From: Candidatus Gastranaerophilales bacterium HUM_1
GTDB lineage: Bacteria > Cyanobacteriota > Vampirovibrionia > Gastranaerophilales > Gastranaerophilaceae
NCBI GenBank assembly: GCA_002103105.1
Contig: DAAY01000003.1
Coordinates: 558,001 to 622,000, forward strand
Reading direction: 5' to 3'
DNA length: 64,000 nucleotides
The position numbers and the translations under genes are program-made. Positions within the stretch are counted from its first letter, which is position 1. Every line of letters starts with the position of its first letter. Of the stretch, positions 25,962-34,284 are shown piece by piece. Below the pieces are notes generated by a model that was not told the DNA's origin, ran no database searches, and saw nothing but the letters and a program-made list of their open reading frames with translations.

Positions 25962-26588
25962 TTGGCTTTACACGGTACAGTCAAATATTCGGATATGAGA
26001 GAAGTCCTTGTGTCTTTATCTTGGAAATATGTTGTACTTTCTGTTTTAGGTGCAGTGCTTGTTCCTTTCCTTTGTGCTTGGTTTTGGACTTATAATTTTG
26101 ATGTTAAATTTTCTTGTGAGAAATCTAAAAATTTATGTCAAATAGAAAGGGTAAATTTTGCAAATCAAAAAGTTGTAAAAAATATTTCTCAAACAGATAT
26201 TTTGAATGTTCAAAGAAATATAGATTTGCCATTTTTATCGGACAAACAAGCTCCTGTTGCAGGTGCAAATCATTCTGTTGTTGTTCGATTGAAAGATGGT
26301 AAGGCTATCAAAATTTATGATATTAATACTAGATTTTCTCAGCCAATTGAGGATATGAATGAAAAAGCAAATCAAATAAATTCATATCTTCAAGGTAGTC
26401 AAAATGGATATAGCTTCCATCATATCAATCGCTATGGACTATCAAGTATTGGTTTGAAGTTATTTTTTATATTTCTATTGAGTTTGGTTGGATTTTTCTT
26501 TTTAATCCCATCTGTTTTTGAGATAGTTTTAGCAATGAATCCGAATAATTTGATTGGCAATTTTATATTTAAAACGAAGAAAATGTAG
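25962..26588 (+). CDS. Hypothetical two-helix membrane protein, 208 aa
   Basis: TTG 25962 is the start, with AAAAGGAG spanning 25945-25952. One membrane helix near residues 20-45 (VVLSVLGAVLVPFLCAWFW) and another near 165-190 (LFFIFLLSLVGFFFLIP) flank an extra-cytoplasmic domain of about 115 residues with two Cys (CEKSKNLCQIERV). The layout resembles small sensor or PH-like membrane proteins, but no domain is recognised. It starts one base after the M49-like gene and so is likely co-translated. Confidence 0.7.
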   Translation: MALHGTVKYSDMREVLVSLSWKYVVLSVLGAVLVPFLCAWFWTYNFDVKFSCEKSKNLCQIERVNFANQKVVKNISQTDILNVQRNIDLPFLSDKQAPVAGANHSVVVRLKDGKAIKIYDINTRFSQPIEDMNEKANQINSYLQGSQNGYSFHHINRYGLSSIGLKLFFIFLLSLVGFFFLIPSVFEIVLAMNPNNLIGNFIFKTKKM

Positions 26589-26589
26589 A

Positions 26590-27072
26590 TTATTTCTTAT
26601 ATTTCTTTATGAAGTTTAACGCCCAAGAAATCATATCTGGGTAATTTTCTATGTGAAGTCCTATTTTAATCCATTCAATAACATTATCTTTTGTTGATTC
26701 TAAGTTGTTAAATTCTTTATAAGCAAATGAATATAATCCCGTTCTATCGACTCCAGCCATGCAATGAATGTGGAGTTTGCCTCCTTCTTTTTTTACTTGT
26801 TCTGCCAAATTTAGGAATTTTAAGATATTCTGACTCATTGGGTGTTTTGAGCTTGAGGGAATATGGTGATATTTCATTCCTAGACTGTTAACAACTTGTC
26901 TTTCGTCAAATTCGTTCACTGTGTGGTGTCTAAAATTCACAACATCAGTTACTCCTTGAGATTGTAACCATTTATAATCGTCTTTTGATGGTTGAGCTGA
27001 ACGAGAAATTGTTTCATCTACCTTGTGATATTTGTTTGGTTGCCCTAAAAAAGATACCTGTGCGATTTTCAT
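26590..27072 (-). CDS. Dual-specificity/tyrosine phosphatase-like protein
   Basis: 160 residues. The active-site loop HCMAGVDRTGLYSF carries the C-x5-R signature (Cys nucleophile, Arg) and the DRTG of the family; the upstream DVVNFRHHTVNEFDE fits the general-acid and structural region. It would remove phosphate from tyrosine, or from lipid or nucleotide substrates. The N-terminus KIAQVSFLGQPNKYHKVDE precedes the domain. It is convergent with the membrane protein gene, separated by one base, with no terminator visible between them. Confidence 0.85.
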   Translation of the reverse strand: MKIAQVSFLGQPNKYHKVDETISRSAQPSKDDYKWLQSQGVTDVVNFRHHTVNEFDERQVVNSLGMKYHHIPSSSKHPMSQNILKFLNLAEQVKKEGGKLHIHCMAGVDRTGLYSFAYKEFNNLESTKDNVIEWIKIGLHIENYPDMISWALNFIKKYKK

Positions 27073-27135
27073 GATTTGATAATACTACAATGATATATTT
27101 ATAGATATGTTTTTATGATGATTATTAAGATAATT

Positions 27136-27912
27136 TTAACCTTCTTTTTGGTAAGCCCAAGCAGAGTGGTTGTGAATACTTTCAAACGCTTCACAATCAA
27201 CTTCAAATGATTTGATAATTTCGTGATTCCTCAATTTTACAACTACTTCTCTTAATACATCCTCTACAAATCTAGGATTTTCCCAAGCGTGTTCTGTGAC
27301 GTATTTTTCATCTTGCCTTTTTAATAGCGGGTAAACAGGACAAGATGCACAAGATTCAATGAGTTCAATCAAATCTTCCAACCATACGTGTTCTGTTTCG
27401 TTGTAAGATACTCTTGCTGATATAACCGCTCTTTGGTTGTGAGCTCCGTTATCGGAAATTTCTTTTGAACAAGGACAAAGCGTAGTAACAGGAACTTTAA
27501 CCCCTAAGATGAATTTGTAATCATCTCCATCCATAATACCTTCAAATGAGCAATCATAGCACATTGGCGCAGAAAGTTTTGTTACAGGGGCTTTTTTATC
27601 AACAAAGTATTTGAAATTGAATTCAAGTTCCCCGCTTTGAGCGTGTAATTTTTTAATAATCTTTTCTAGACAGCCTTTAATATCAACACCTAGAAGATCT
27701 TTTGTTCTCCATTCATTTAGAACTTCTACAAAACGGCTCATGTGTGTTCCTTTGTAGTTTCTTGGTAATGACACGCAAACTCTTGCTTCTGCATAAACTG
27801 TTTTATTAGAAGCATTTTTACGCTGAATAATTAAAGGTAATTCAACGTGCTTGATACCTACTTTTTGAATATCTACATTTCTGTTATCTTGAGTGTTTTG
27901 TACGTCTTTCAT
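27136..27912 (-). CDS. folE2: GTP cyclohydrolase FolE2 (type IB)
   Basis: 258 residues. It converts GTP to 7,8-dihydroneopterin triphosphate, the entry step to folate and to the queuosine precursor. The type-IB signature CPCSKEISDNGAHNQRA is present, with the catalytic Cys, and a conserved His in VTEHAWENPRFVEDVLRE. FolE2 can use metals other than zinc and replaces FolE in many bacteria. It is 4 bases after mazG in the same direction. queF, in the queuosine pathway, lies about 4 kb away. Confidence 0.94.
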   Translation of the reverse strand: MKDVQNTQDNRNVDIQKVGIKHVELPLIIQRKNASNKTVYAEARVCVSLPRNYKGTHMSRFVEVLNEWRTKDLLGVDIKGCLEKIIKKLHAQSGELEFNFKYFVDKKAPVTKLSAPMCYDCSFEGIMDGDDYKFILGVKVPVTTLCPCSKEISDNGAHNQRAVISARVSYNETEHVWLEDLIELIESCASCPVYPLLKRQDEKYVTEHAWENPRFVEDVLREVVVKLRNHEIIKSFEVDCEAFESIHNHSAWAYQKEG

Positions 27913-27916
27913 TTAA

Positions 27917-28693
27917 TTAATTCCCTAATGATTTTTTTGCTTGTTTCCAAAGATTGTCAAATTCTTCAAATGAGTAATCATTCAGCGGTTTAGTTGCTAA
28001 GTCTTCCATTTTTCTGAATCTTTTTTCAAATTTTTTGTTAGCTTTTAGAAGAGCTTGTTCTGCATCAATTTTGTTCCAACGAGCAAGGTTTACTATTGCA
28101 AATAAAATATCGCCCATTTCTTCTTCCATGTGGTTTTTGTCTTTTTCAATTTCAGCTTCTTTAAATTCTTCAATTTCAGACATAACGCAATCATATAAAG
28201 ATTCTTCGTTAGGCCATTCAAAACCTGTTTTTACTGCTCTTTTTGAAATTTTTTGAGCTGAAATAAGAGCCGCTTGACTGCGAGAAAGTCCATCCATTGC
28301 AGATTTTCTCTCTGTTTTTTCTTCTGATTTTAATTTGTCCCAAGTTTTTAGAACATCGTCGGCATTATTAATTTTTGCGGTTCCAAATACGTGCGGATGG
28401 CGGTGAATTAGTTTTTCTTTTAATTCTTTTGCAACATCGTCAAGGGTGAATTCATTAGATTCTGAAGCAATTTGAGAATGTAATAAAACTTGTAAAAGAA
28501 CATCCCCAAGTTCTTCTCTAAGATGTGCCATATCATTTTCATCAATAGCATCAACAGCTTCGTATGCTTCTTCCAACATATTTGGTCGAAGAGATGTATG
28601 AGTCTGTTCTCTATCCCAAGGACATCCGTCTGGAGCTCTCAATTTAGCGACTACATCAATTAACTCTTCCAAATTCTTATATTTCTTTTCCAT
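27917..28693 (-). CDS. mazG: Nucleoside triphosphate pyrophosphohydrolase MazG
   Basis: 258 residues with two MazG domains, as in the long E. coli form. The first domain has KLRAPDGCPWDREQTH and the acidic EEAYEAVDAI and LREELGDVLLQVLLH (E-E-x-x-E and E-x-x-D metal sites). The second has ESLYDCVMSEIEEFKEAE and EEMGDILFAIVNLARW. It hydrolyses aberrant NTPs and can lower ppGpp. It is directly upstream of folE2. Confidence 0.94.
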   Translation of the reverse strand: MEKKYKNLEELIDVVAKLRAPDGCPWDREQTHTSLRPNMLEEAYEAVDAIDENDMAHLREELGDVLLQVLLHSQIASESNEFTLDDVAKELKEKLIHRHPHVFGTAKINNADDVLKTWDKLKSEEKTERKSAMDGLSRSQAALISAQKISKRAVKTGFEWPNEESLYDCVMSEIEEFKEAEIEKDKNHMEEEMGDILFAIVNLARWNKIDAEQALLKANKKFEKRFRKMEDLATKPLNDYSFEEFDNLWKQAKKSLGN

Positions 28694-28789
28694 ATTCTTA
28701 TTTTAACACAAATCCTACAAAAGGTTGATTTAAAAAATAAGGACTATGATAGACTATATACGTAGAGTAGTAGTAGAGAGGTTTAATCA

Positions 28790-29314
28790 ATGACAGCGAT
28801 AGAAAGAATAAATCAATTAAGCCACCGTATTTTTAATACGAGCAAAAGTGAACAACAAACATCAAGAACTAGCAATCCATTTGCAGCTTCAAATTTTCAA
28901 AAAAATATCTTAACAGAAGATGTTTTTGAATCAAGCAAATCAAAACAAGCAGACAAAATTAGTTTTACAGGTAAATTATCTGCTAGTTCAAAAAGAATAT
29001 ATTCAACATTCGTTGGTTCAATCAACGATTTTGGTAGCAGATTCTATGAAGGAATTGAATCTGTAAAAGCATATTGTTCTAAAATGAAAGAAGGTTTGGT
29101 TTCTACATGGAATAAAATCCAAGAAATCGGAAACAGAGAAGTTTCTTTAGATGGTGCAAAAGAAATTTTATCTAGAGATATTACATCATTCTTTATCAAT
29201 TCTCATGACAGAGAAATTGCAAAGATGTCAAAAATGGATCCTCATTCAGAGGTTAAACCAATGTTTAGAGAAGCCTTGTCAGCATTAGAATCAGATATGG
29301 TTCAGGCTGCGTAA
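28790..29314 (+). CDS. Hypothetical protein, 174 aa
   Basis: A soluble helical protein with a Ser/Asn-rich N-terminus (ERINQLSHRIFNTSKSEQQ), a DKISFTGKLSAS motif near residue 60, and a helical C-terminal half. No domain or export signal that I recognise. RBS AGAGAGG is before ATG 28790. It is followed 17 bases on by another unknown gene, and both end at the terminator at 29745. The ISFTGK motif is like SFLGQ in the phosphatase, a possible lineage-specific sequence tag. Confidence 0.65.
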   Translation: MTAIERINQLSHRIFNTSKSEQQTSRTSNPFAASNFQKNILTEDVFESSKSKQADKISFTGKLSASSKRIYSTFVGSINDFGSRFYEGIESVKAYCSKMKEGLVSTWNKIQEIGNREVSLDGAKEILSRDITSFFINSHDREIAKMSKMDPHSEVKPMFREALSALESDMVQAA

Positions 29315-29331
29315 GGGAGGAAGGATAGAAA

Positions 29332-29718
29332 ATGGATAACAATATGAGAAACAACAAAAACTTTAACAAAGTAAGTAACATTATTGAGTCATTAACTGTT
29401 AACCCAAATCCTGATTCAGTTGCTGTATTGGAAGAGATTGGTACAAACTCTTCTATCGATGAAGTAAGAGAAATGACTTCTCGTGCTTTGGTAAAAAGAA
29501 ATGAACATGATTCATTAAACGTAGTTATTGCAAACAGAGGAAAAGGTATCAATGATATGTCAACTATTGTTGCAATGAGTACAATTAACGAACTTCTTTC
29601 TTTAGAAAACAAAGAAGAAGCAATGAGAGTGTTAGAAAACACAATTTCATCTGAAAGTTTTGATGAAGAAGTGAAAGAAAACGCTCGTTCAGTAAAAGCA
29701 TTGATGGCATTAAGCTAA
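29332..29718 (+). CDS. Hypothetical HEAT-like helical protein, 128 aa
   Basis: 128 residues, mostly alpha-helical, with paired-helix periodicity that resembles HEAT or ARM repeats: PDSVAVLEEIGTNSSIDEVR, then MSTINELLSLENKEEAMRVL, then SESFDEEVKENARSVKALM. RBS GGGAGGAAGG sits just before ATG 29332. Not a known family to me. It is in one transcript with the 174-aa gene upstream. Confidence 0.65.
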   Translation: MDNNMRNNKNFNKVSNIIESLTVNPNPDSVAVLEEIGTNSSIDEVREMTSRALVKRNEHDSLNVVIANRGKGINDMSTIVAMSTINELLSLENKEEAMRVLENTISSESFDEEVKENARSVKALMALS

Positions 29719-29744
29719 TAAAAAGATTAAACCTAAATTATATA

Positions 29745-29774
29745 AAAAGCGAGAGGATTTATCCTCTCGCTTTA
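29745..29774 (+). terminator. Rho-independent terminator, probably bidirectional
   Basis: AAAAGCGAGAGGAT pairs with ATCCTCTCGCTTT with a TT loop; also near the end of the convergent ade gene. Confidence 0.88.
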
Positions 29775-29784
29775 AGTTTGTATT

Positions 29785-31503
29785 TTATTCAAATAAATTT
29801 GTGACTTCAAATTTGCCAACGTCAATTAGGCCTTTGTCTGTAATTTTTATTTCTGGAATTACAGATAAAGATAAGAATGCCATACTCATAAATGGATCAT
29901 TGATTTTACATCCAATATCAGAAGCTGTTTTTTCTAGAGTTTGAAGCTTTTCCATAACAATTTCTGCTGGCTCTTCTGACATTAAACCTGCAATAGGAAG
30001 TTTTAGTTGAGCTAAAGTTTTTCCATTTTCAACGATGATTTTACCTCCTTGAGATTTTACAAGTTGGTTTGCTGCATAGTACATATCATCATCATTAGTT
30101 CCGATAACAATCATGTTGTGGCTATCGTGGGCAATAGTGGAAGCAATTGCTCCTGTTTTTAGTCCGAAACCTTTGACAAAACCAAGTCCAATATTCCCAG
30201 ATGCTTTATGACGTTCAATTACTGCAATTTTTAGAATATCATTTTGTGTATCAGCTGTTGCGTAGCCATTTTCTTCGTGTATTTTTTCAATAGAAAGTTT
30301 TGTTATAAGTTGCTTTGGAATAACATTTATAACTTTAATTTTAGATTTCCCTTTAGGAATTTTTATTTGAAAATCTTTTTTCTTAATTGGTTTTACGTTA
30401 ACAGAACCTCTGAGTTCTGGAGGTTGGAATTCAGTCATATCAATTGTCATTTTGCCGTTTTGGGCAACTAGTTCACCTTTTTTGAAAACCATTGTTGGTT
30501 CAAAGTTTTTCAAATCTTTGAAGATTGCAATATCTGCATTATATCCAGGAGCAATTGCACCTGCATTTGGAATTTTGAAATATTCTGCAGTATTTAAACT
30601 TGCCATTTGAATTGCTTTGATTGGATCAACACCCATTTCTACTGCTTTTTCTACCATGTTTGAAATATGTTTTTTCAAATGTTTTGGGTGTCTGTCATCT
30701 GTTACAAATATACATTTTCTAGTATTGTATTCTTTTAGAACAGGGATAAGAGGTTCTAAATCCCTTGCTCCTGTTGCTTCTCTAATCATTATGTACATTC
30801 CGAGTCTAATTTTTTCGATTGCTTCTTGAGGAGTTGTACATTCGTGGTCAGAGGCAATTCCTGATGCAACGTATGCATTTAATCCTTTGCCAGATAATCC
30901 TGGAGCGTGACCATCTACCCTTTTTTGTTTATCAAGTCCCAGTTTGATTTTACTCAAAACTTCTTTATCACAGTTTATAACCCCTGGGAAATTCATCATT
31001 TCGGCAATCCCGAGAACCCAAGGTGCATCTATTAAAAGAGCCAAGTCATAACAATTAAGGTCAACCCCAGATGTTTCAAGTCTTGTTGCGGGAACGCAAG
31101 ATGGCAACATAATATAAACATCAAGAGGTAAATCTTTTGTTGCCTCTCTCATAAAGCTTATTCCTTGTAAACCCATAACGTTTGCAATTTCGTGCGGGTC
31201 TGCTACGACGGTTGTTGTGCCTGAAGGGATAACAAGTTTTGCAAATTCAGAAGGTAATAACATTCCACTTTCAATATGAACGTGTCCATCAATGAATGAT
31301 GGGCTTGCGTACGCTCCTTTGAGGTCAATTTCTTTTTTCCCTTTGTAACCCTTTGAAATTCCTGCGACTTTTCCGTCTTTGATTGCAATATCTGTTTCGT
31401 AAATTTCTTCTGATAAAACATTTACTAATTTTGCATTTTTAAGCACTAAATCTGCTTGAATTTCTTCCGTATTAACTTTGATAATTTCTTCTAAATTTGC
31501 CAT
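29785..31503 (-). CDS. ade: Adenine deaminase
   Basis: 572 residues. It converts adenine to hypoxanthine in purine salvage. Amidohydrolase metal motifs GHVHIESGML and ASDHECTTPQEA are present, with DPHEIANVMGLQG, FVTDDRHPKHL and the C-terminal ade domain VIGTNDDDMYYAANQLV. The length is typical. A near-consensus promoter lies 35-63 bases upstream, so it may be expressed apart from queF. Confidence 0.95.
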   Translation of the reverse strand: MANLEEIIKVNTEEIQADLVLKNAKLVNVLSEEIYETDIAIKDGKVAGISKGYKGKKEIDLKGAYASPSFIDGHVHIESGMLLPSEFAKLVIPSGTTTVVADPHEIANVMGLQGISFMREATKDLPLDVYIMLPSCVPATRLETSGVDLNCYDLALLIDAPWVLGIAEMMNFPGVINCDKEVLSKIKLGLDKQKRVDGHAPGLSGKGLNAYVASGIASDHECTTPQEAIEKIRLGMYIMIREATGARDLEPLIPVLKEYNTRKCIFVTDDRHPKHLKKHISNMVEKAVEMGVDPIKAIQMASLNTAEYFKIPNAGAIAPGYNADIAIFKDLKNFEPTMVFKKGELVAQNGKMTIDMTEFQPPELRGSVNVKPIKKKDFQIKIPKGKSKIKVINVIPKQLITKLSIEKIHEENGYATADTQNDILKIAVIERHKASGNIGLGFVKGFGLKTGAIASTIAHDSHNMIVIGTNDDDMYYAANQLVKSQGGKIIVENGKTLAQLKLPIAGLMSEEPAEIVMEKLQTLEKTASDIGCKINDPFMSMAFLSLSVIPEIKITDKGLIDVGKFEVTNLFE

Positions 31504-31537
31504 TTTTAAATACTCTTTCTCTTAATTTGTTTATAAA

Positions 31538-31566
31538 ATATTAGTATCTTCAACAGCAGATGTCAA
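31538..31566 (-). promoter_or_regulatory. Sigma-70-type promoter for ade
   Basis: Perfect TTGACA and TAATAT on the minus strand, 17 bases apart, 35 bases upstream of ATG 31503. Confidence 0.78.
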
Positions 31567-31579
31567 TTAAAAATGTTTA

Positions 31580-32485
31580 TTATTGCTTAATTCCGCATCT
31601 TGCATACTTTGAAGTGTCTATCAAGTCGGCAACTTCTTTGGGGGTAAAGTTTTTACTCCATCTTGTTGGACAAATATCAATTCCTCCTCTTCTTGTATAT
31701 AATGCTGATACAAAAAGTTCGTCGTCTTTGTCTAATAAATCGTATAGCCTTTTATAGATCATTTCGCAACATTCTTCGTGGAAATGATATTCAGAACGAA
31801 AAGAACAAAGATATTTAACTAGGCTGTGTTCTTTGATATGTTTTTTTGATTTGTAGTATATAAAAACATCTCCAAAATCTGGTTGATGTGTAACTCTACA
31901 ATTTGAACGTAGAGAATCAAACATTATTCTATGTTCGGATTTTTGATTATTATCTTCTGCTTCAAGTAGTTCTGGGGATTCTTTAAAATGATTTATTTTG
32001 AGTGAATTTTCATCTACAAAGTTTAAGATGTTTCTAAATTGTTGGAATATTTCTATTTTTTTTATGTCATTATCCAAAAATTTTACTGTAACATTGGTTT
32101 TTAATTTGTCAGATAAATCTTTTTCAATTTTTTCTTTGCAGATATTTAGGCATTCAGATATATTCTCCCCAAGTCTTGTCATGTTGTAAGAATTGAGGTA
32201 TAGTTTGAGGGATTTTGATTCAATAATGAATTCACTTGTACAATTATATTTGATTTTGAGTAATCTTGTCACTGGAAGTCCATTTTCTGTAAGGGCAGAA
32301 AATTCGTAAGCGTGCCAAATATCCCAGCCTTCAAAAGGAAGGTTATTATTATCAATATTATAATGACGTCTATTGTCAATTCTTGGGACTGCAACAAGTA
32401 AATTAGGGTTGTACTGGTCACACATTTCGACTCTTTTCCCCAGATGGGTTGATGCTATTTCTTCTGTTCTATCTTTTTCAATCAT
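31580..32485 (-). CDS. queF: NADPH-dependent 7-cyano-7-deazaguanine reductase (long type)
   Basis: 301 residues from ATG 32485, with AAAGGA 9 bases upstream; the frame to 32530 adds unlikely residues that overlap the end of surE. It reduces preQ0 to preQ1 in queuosine synthesis. The first T-fold domain has ESKSLKLYLNSYN; the second has the catalytic Cys in SNCRVTHQPDFGDVFIYY and the NADPH-site FRSEYHFHEECCEMI. A bifunctional long form, as in Gammaproteobacteria. It is 15 bases after surE on the same strand. Confidence 0.93.
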   Translation of the reverse strand: MIEKDRTEEIASTHLGKRVEMCDQYNPNLLVAVPRIDNRRHYNIDNNNLPFEGWDIWHAYEFSALTENGLPVTRLLKIKYNCTSEFIIESKSLKLYLNSYNMTRLGENISECLNICKEKIEKDLSDKLKTNVTVKFLDNDIKKIEIFQQFRNILNFVDENSLKINHFKESPELLEAEDNNQKSEHRIMFDSLRSNCRVTHQPDFGDVFIYYKSKKHIKEHSLVKYLCSFRSEYHFHEECCEMIYKRLYDLLDKDDELFVSALYTRRGGIDICPTRWSKNFTPKEVADLIDTSKYARCGIKQ

Positions 32486-32499
32486 TAGTGAAATCCTTT

Positions 32500-33294
32500 C
32501 TAATACCAATCGCAATTTCCAGAACCACATAGAATTTTATCCAAGTCTGCAATGGTTTCTGTTTTAGTCATTTCGTAAGTTACTGGGGTAATTGAAATTT
32601 TGTTGTTTCTGATTGCTGCGATGTCCGTTGGGGCATCTACTGGTTCATTTATCAGTTCTCCTGCTAGCCAGTAATATACTTTCCCTCTAGGGTCAATTCT
32701 TTTCTCGTATGCGTTTGTAAATAGTTTTCTTCCAAGTTCAGTAATTGCAACACCAGAAATATCTTCTGCTTGTAAGCAAGGGATGTTAATATTTAGGATG
32801 CTCTTTTTAGGGAATTGGAATTCTTTAATTTTTTCTAATAAAGAACTTGTAAATTGTGCTGCGAACCTAAAATCTTCATAATCTGAGTGCATACTTGCAA
32901 GTGATACTGCAATACTTGGAATCCCTAACATAGCCCCTTCCATTGCACAACTTACAGTTCCAGAGTAGAGAATGTCTGCACCTAAATTTGGCCCATGATT
33001 AATTCCAGAAATTACAAAATCTGGTTGTTCTTCTTTTGATAAAATTGCACTAACTCCAATTTTTACGCAATCTCCAGGAGTTCCTGTTGTAACCCAAGTT
33101 TTTTTTGCCCCTGTTTGAGCTTCGTCTATTTCTTCAACTCTAAGTGGAGTATGAAGTGTCAGAGAGTGACCCGCCGCACTTCTTTCTCTGTCTGGTGCAA
33201 TAACATAAACATTGTGCTTTTTCGAAAGTTCTTCTGTTAAAACTCGGATGCCGTTTGCAGCTATCCCATCGTCATTTGAAATTAATATATTCAT
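32500..33294 (-). CDS. surE: 5'/3'-nucleotidase SurE
   Basis: 264 residues from ATG 33294. A survival-protein nucleotidase that removes phosphate from NMPs. The N-terminal metal site ILISNDDGIAANGI, the APDRERSAAGHSLT segment, and SGINHGPNLGADILYSGTVSCAMEG are diagnostic. AGGAG sits 10 bases upstream of ATG 33294; the frame is open to 33330 without support. It leads a probable surE-queF unit. Confidence 0.94.
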   Translation of the reverse strand: MNILISNDDGIAANGIRVLTEELSKKHNVYVIAPDRERSAAGHSLTLHTPLRVEEIDEAQTGAKKTWVTTGTPGDCVKIGVSAILSKEEQPDFVISGINHGPNLGADILYSGTVSCAMEGAMLGIPSIAVSLASMHSDYEDFRFAAQFTSSLLEKIKEFQFPKKSILNINIPCLQAEDISGVAITELGRKLFTNAYEKRIDPRGKVYYWLAGELINEPVDAPTDIAAIRNNKISITPVTYEMTKTETIADLDKILCGSGNCDWY

Positions 33295-33427
33295 AAATTT
33301 GTATTCTCCTAAAGTTCTATTATAGCTCAAATTTTAGTATAAATCACACATCTTGATTTACCATAGTATGAAGATATGTAACAAGATTTATTTTTTATTA
33401 AACAAATATAGCAATTTTATATACTAG

Positions 33428-33441
33428 AAATACTTTATATA
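33428..33441 (+). promoter_or_regulatory. AAATACTTTATATA motif before a small transcript
   Basis: Second exact copy of the 14-base motif. It lies upstream of a 33460-33531 mini-ORF and a terminator at 33541. Confidence 0.4.
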
Positions 33442-33569
33442 CATGTAAACACGAGGAAGTTGCTTAAATTGAGGAATAACACAAGACTTTTAAGCACACA
33501 CTTCACACTTCACTATTACGAGGAATTGTAAAAAGATTCCAAGAGCCTTTTTTCGAGGCTCTTTTTTTT
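33442..33569 (+). ncRNA. Candidate small RNA or leader transcript
   Basis: The 347-base gap between surE and the 81-aa gene contains no long ORF. It does contain a plausible short unit: the motif at 33428-33441, a perfect 8-bp stem TGCTTAAA (33461-33468) with TTTAAGCA (33489-33496), a 5-bp stem GGAAT/ATTCC (33522-33540) and a strong terminator at 33541. A TTG-started frame at 33460 or 33469 ending at 33531 would give a 20-23-residue peptide, so it could be coding. I recognise no known RNA family. Bounds are approximate. Confidence 0.35.
33541..33569 (+). terminator. Terminator without a long gene upstream
   Basis: AAGAGCC (33541-33547) and GGCTCTT (33557-33563) around TTTTTTCGA, followed by a T8 run. 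No annotated gene on the plus strand ends just before it. Confidence 0.82.
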
Positions 33570-33641
33570 GCTAATTTTATATGAGAGGGGTTAATATTTA
33601 TATAAACATATGGTATAATATAAGTAGGGATATTAGGAAAT

Positions 33642-33887
33642 ATGGTCAACGTTTACTCTGCAGAAAAAATCAATTCACCAATAACAGCAAATTACAGCAA
33701 CGCAATGAAATCTCAAGGTGTTGCTCTTCATCGCTTTCCAGAAACTGAAAATGTATCTTCACAATCTTCTCAAGAGGGTTTTTCAAATCAATTTGCTCAT
33801 GCTGTTTATGGTGATGGTCCATATAGTTTAACTTGCCCAAATCGTACAACTGATATTTTAGGTCAGAATTGTGATTACCTTGCGTAG
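33642..33887 (+). CDS. Hypothetical short protein, 81 aa
   Basis: 81 residues: MVNVYSAEKINSPITANYSN, then a Ser/Gln-rich stretch, QFAHAVYGDGPYSLTCPNRT and a C-terminus with two Cys (NCDYLA). No signal peptide or membrane helix, and no family known to me. RBS is weak (TAGGAAAT). It is one of several short polar proteins in the window without homologues I recognise. Confidence 0.5.
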   Translation: MVNVYSAEKINSPITANYSNAMKSQGVALHRFPETENVSSQSSQEGFSNQFAHAVYGDGPYSLTCPNRTTDILGQNCDYLA

Positions 33888-33957
33888 CAGCGTTTTTGAA
33901 CAAGATGTTAAGTTCTGTTAACAAAGATTGAACAAAAAAGGCAATTCTCGAAAAAAA

Positions 33958-33971
33958 AAATACTTTATATA
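33958..33971 (+). promoter_or_regulatory. AAATACTTTATATA motif before a short gene
   Basis: Third exact copy, ending 30 bases before ATG 34002. Confidence 0.45.
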
Positions 33972-34001
33972 AGTGTATATAGGAATGAGGATAATCGGTA
34001 A

Positions 34002-34205
34002 ATGAAAGAACAAGAATTAAATACTTTAATGTCAGTAGTATCAGATCCAATTGAAAATGTTTATAAAATTGAATCCTATAAAGATTTAGCAGAAATTCAA
34101 AGAATTATTAGAATTTTTAATATTTCAGAAGAACAGCATAACAAACATGCTATGTTATCAATCAAGAATTTAGCTACATTCCGTTTGGTGTTGAGTAATA
34201 ACTAA
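34002..34205 (+). CDS. Hypothetical short protein, 67 aa
   Basis: A 67-residue, mostly helical protein (EQELNTLMSVVSDPIENVYK, LAEIQRIIRIFNISEEQHNK) with no membrane segment. ATG 34002 follows GAGGATAATCGGTAA, with a weak ribosome-binding site. It sits under the 14-base AT motif and is followed by a terminator at 34240, supporting a short monocistronic unit. Function unknown. Confidence 0.6.
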   Translation: MKEQELNTLMSVVSDPIENVYKIESYKDLAEIQRIIRIFNISEEQHNKHAMLSIKNLATFRLVLSNN

Positions 34206-34239
34206 TTCTTGTTTGTAAAAAAGATTATTCGGTAAAAGA

Positions 34240-34276
34240 TAAAAAGCCTTTACTTTTGTAAGTAAGGGCTTTTTCA
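34240..34276. terminator. Bidirectional terminator
   Basis: AAAAAGCCTTTACT and AGTAAGGGCTTTTT, one G-T pair. Between the 67-aa gene and convergent dgkA. Confidence 0.82.
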
Positions 34277-34284
34277 TTTGAATT

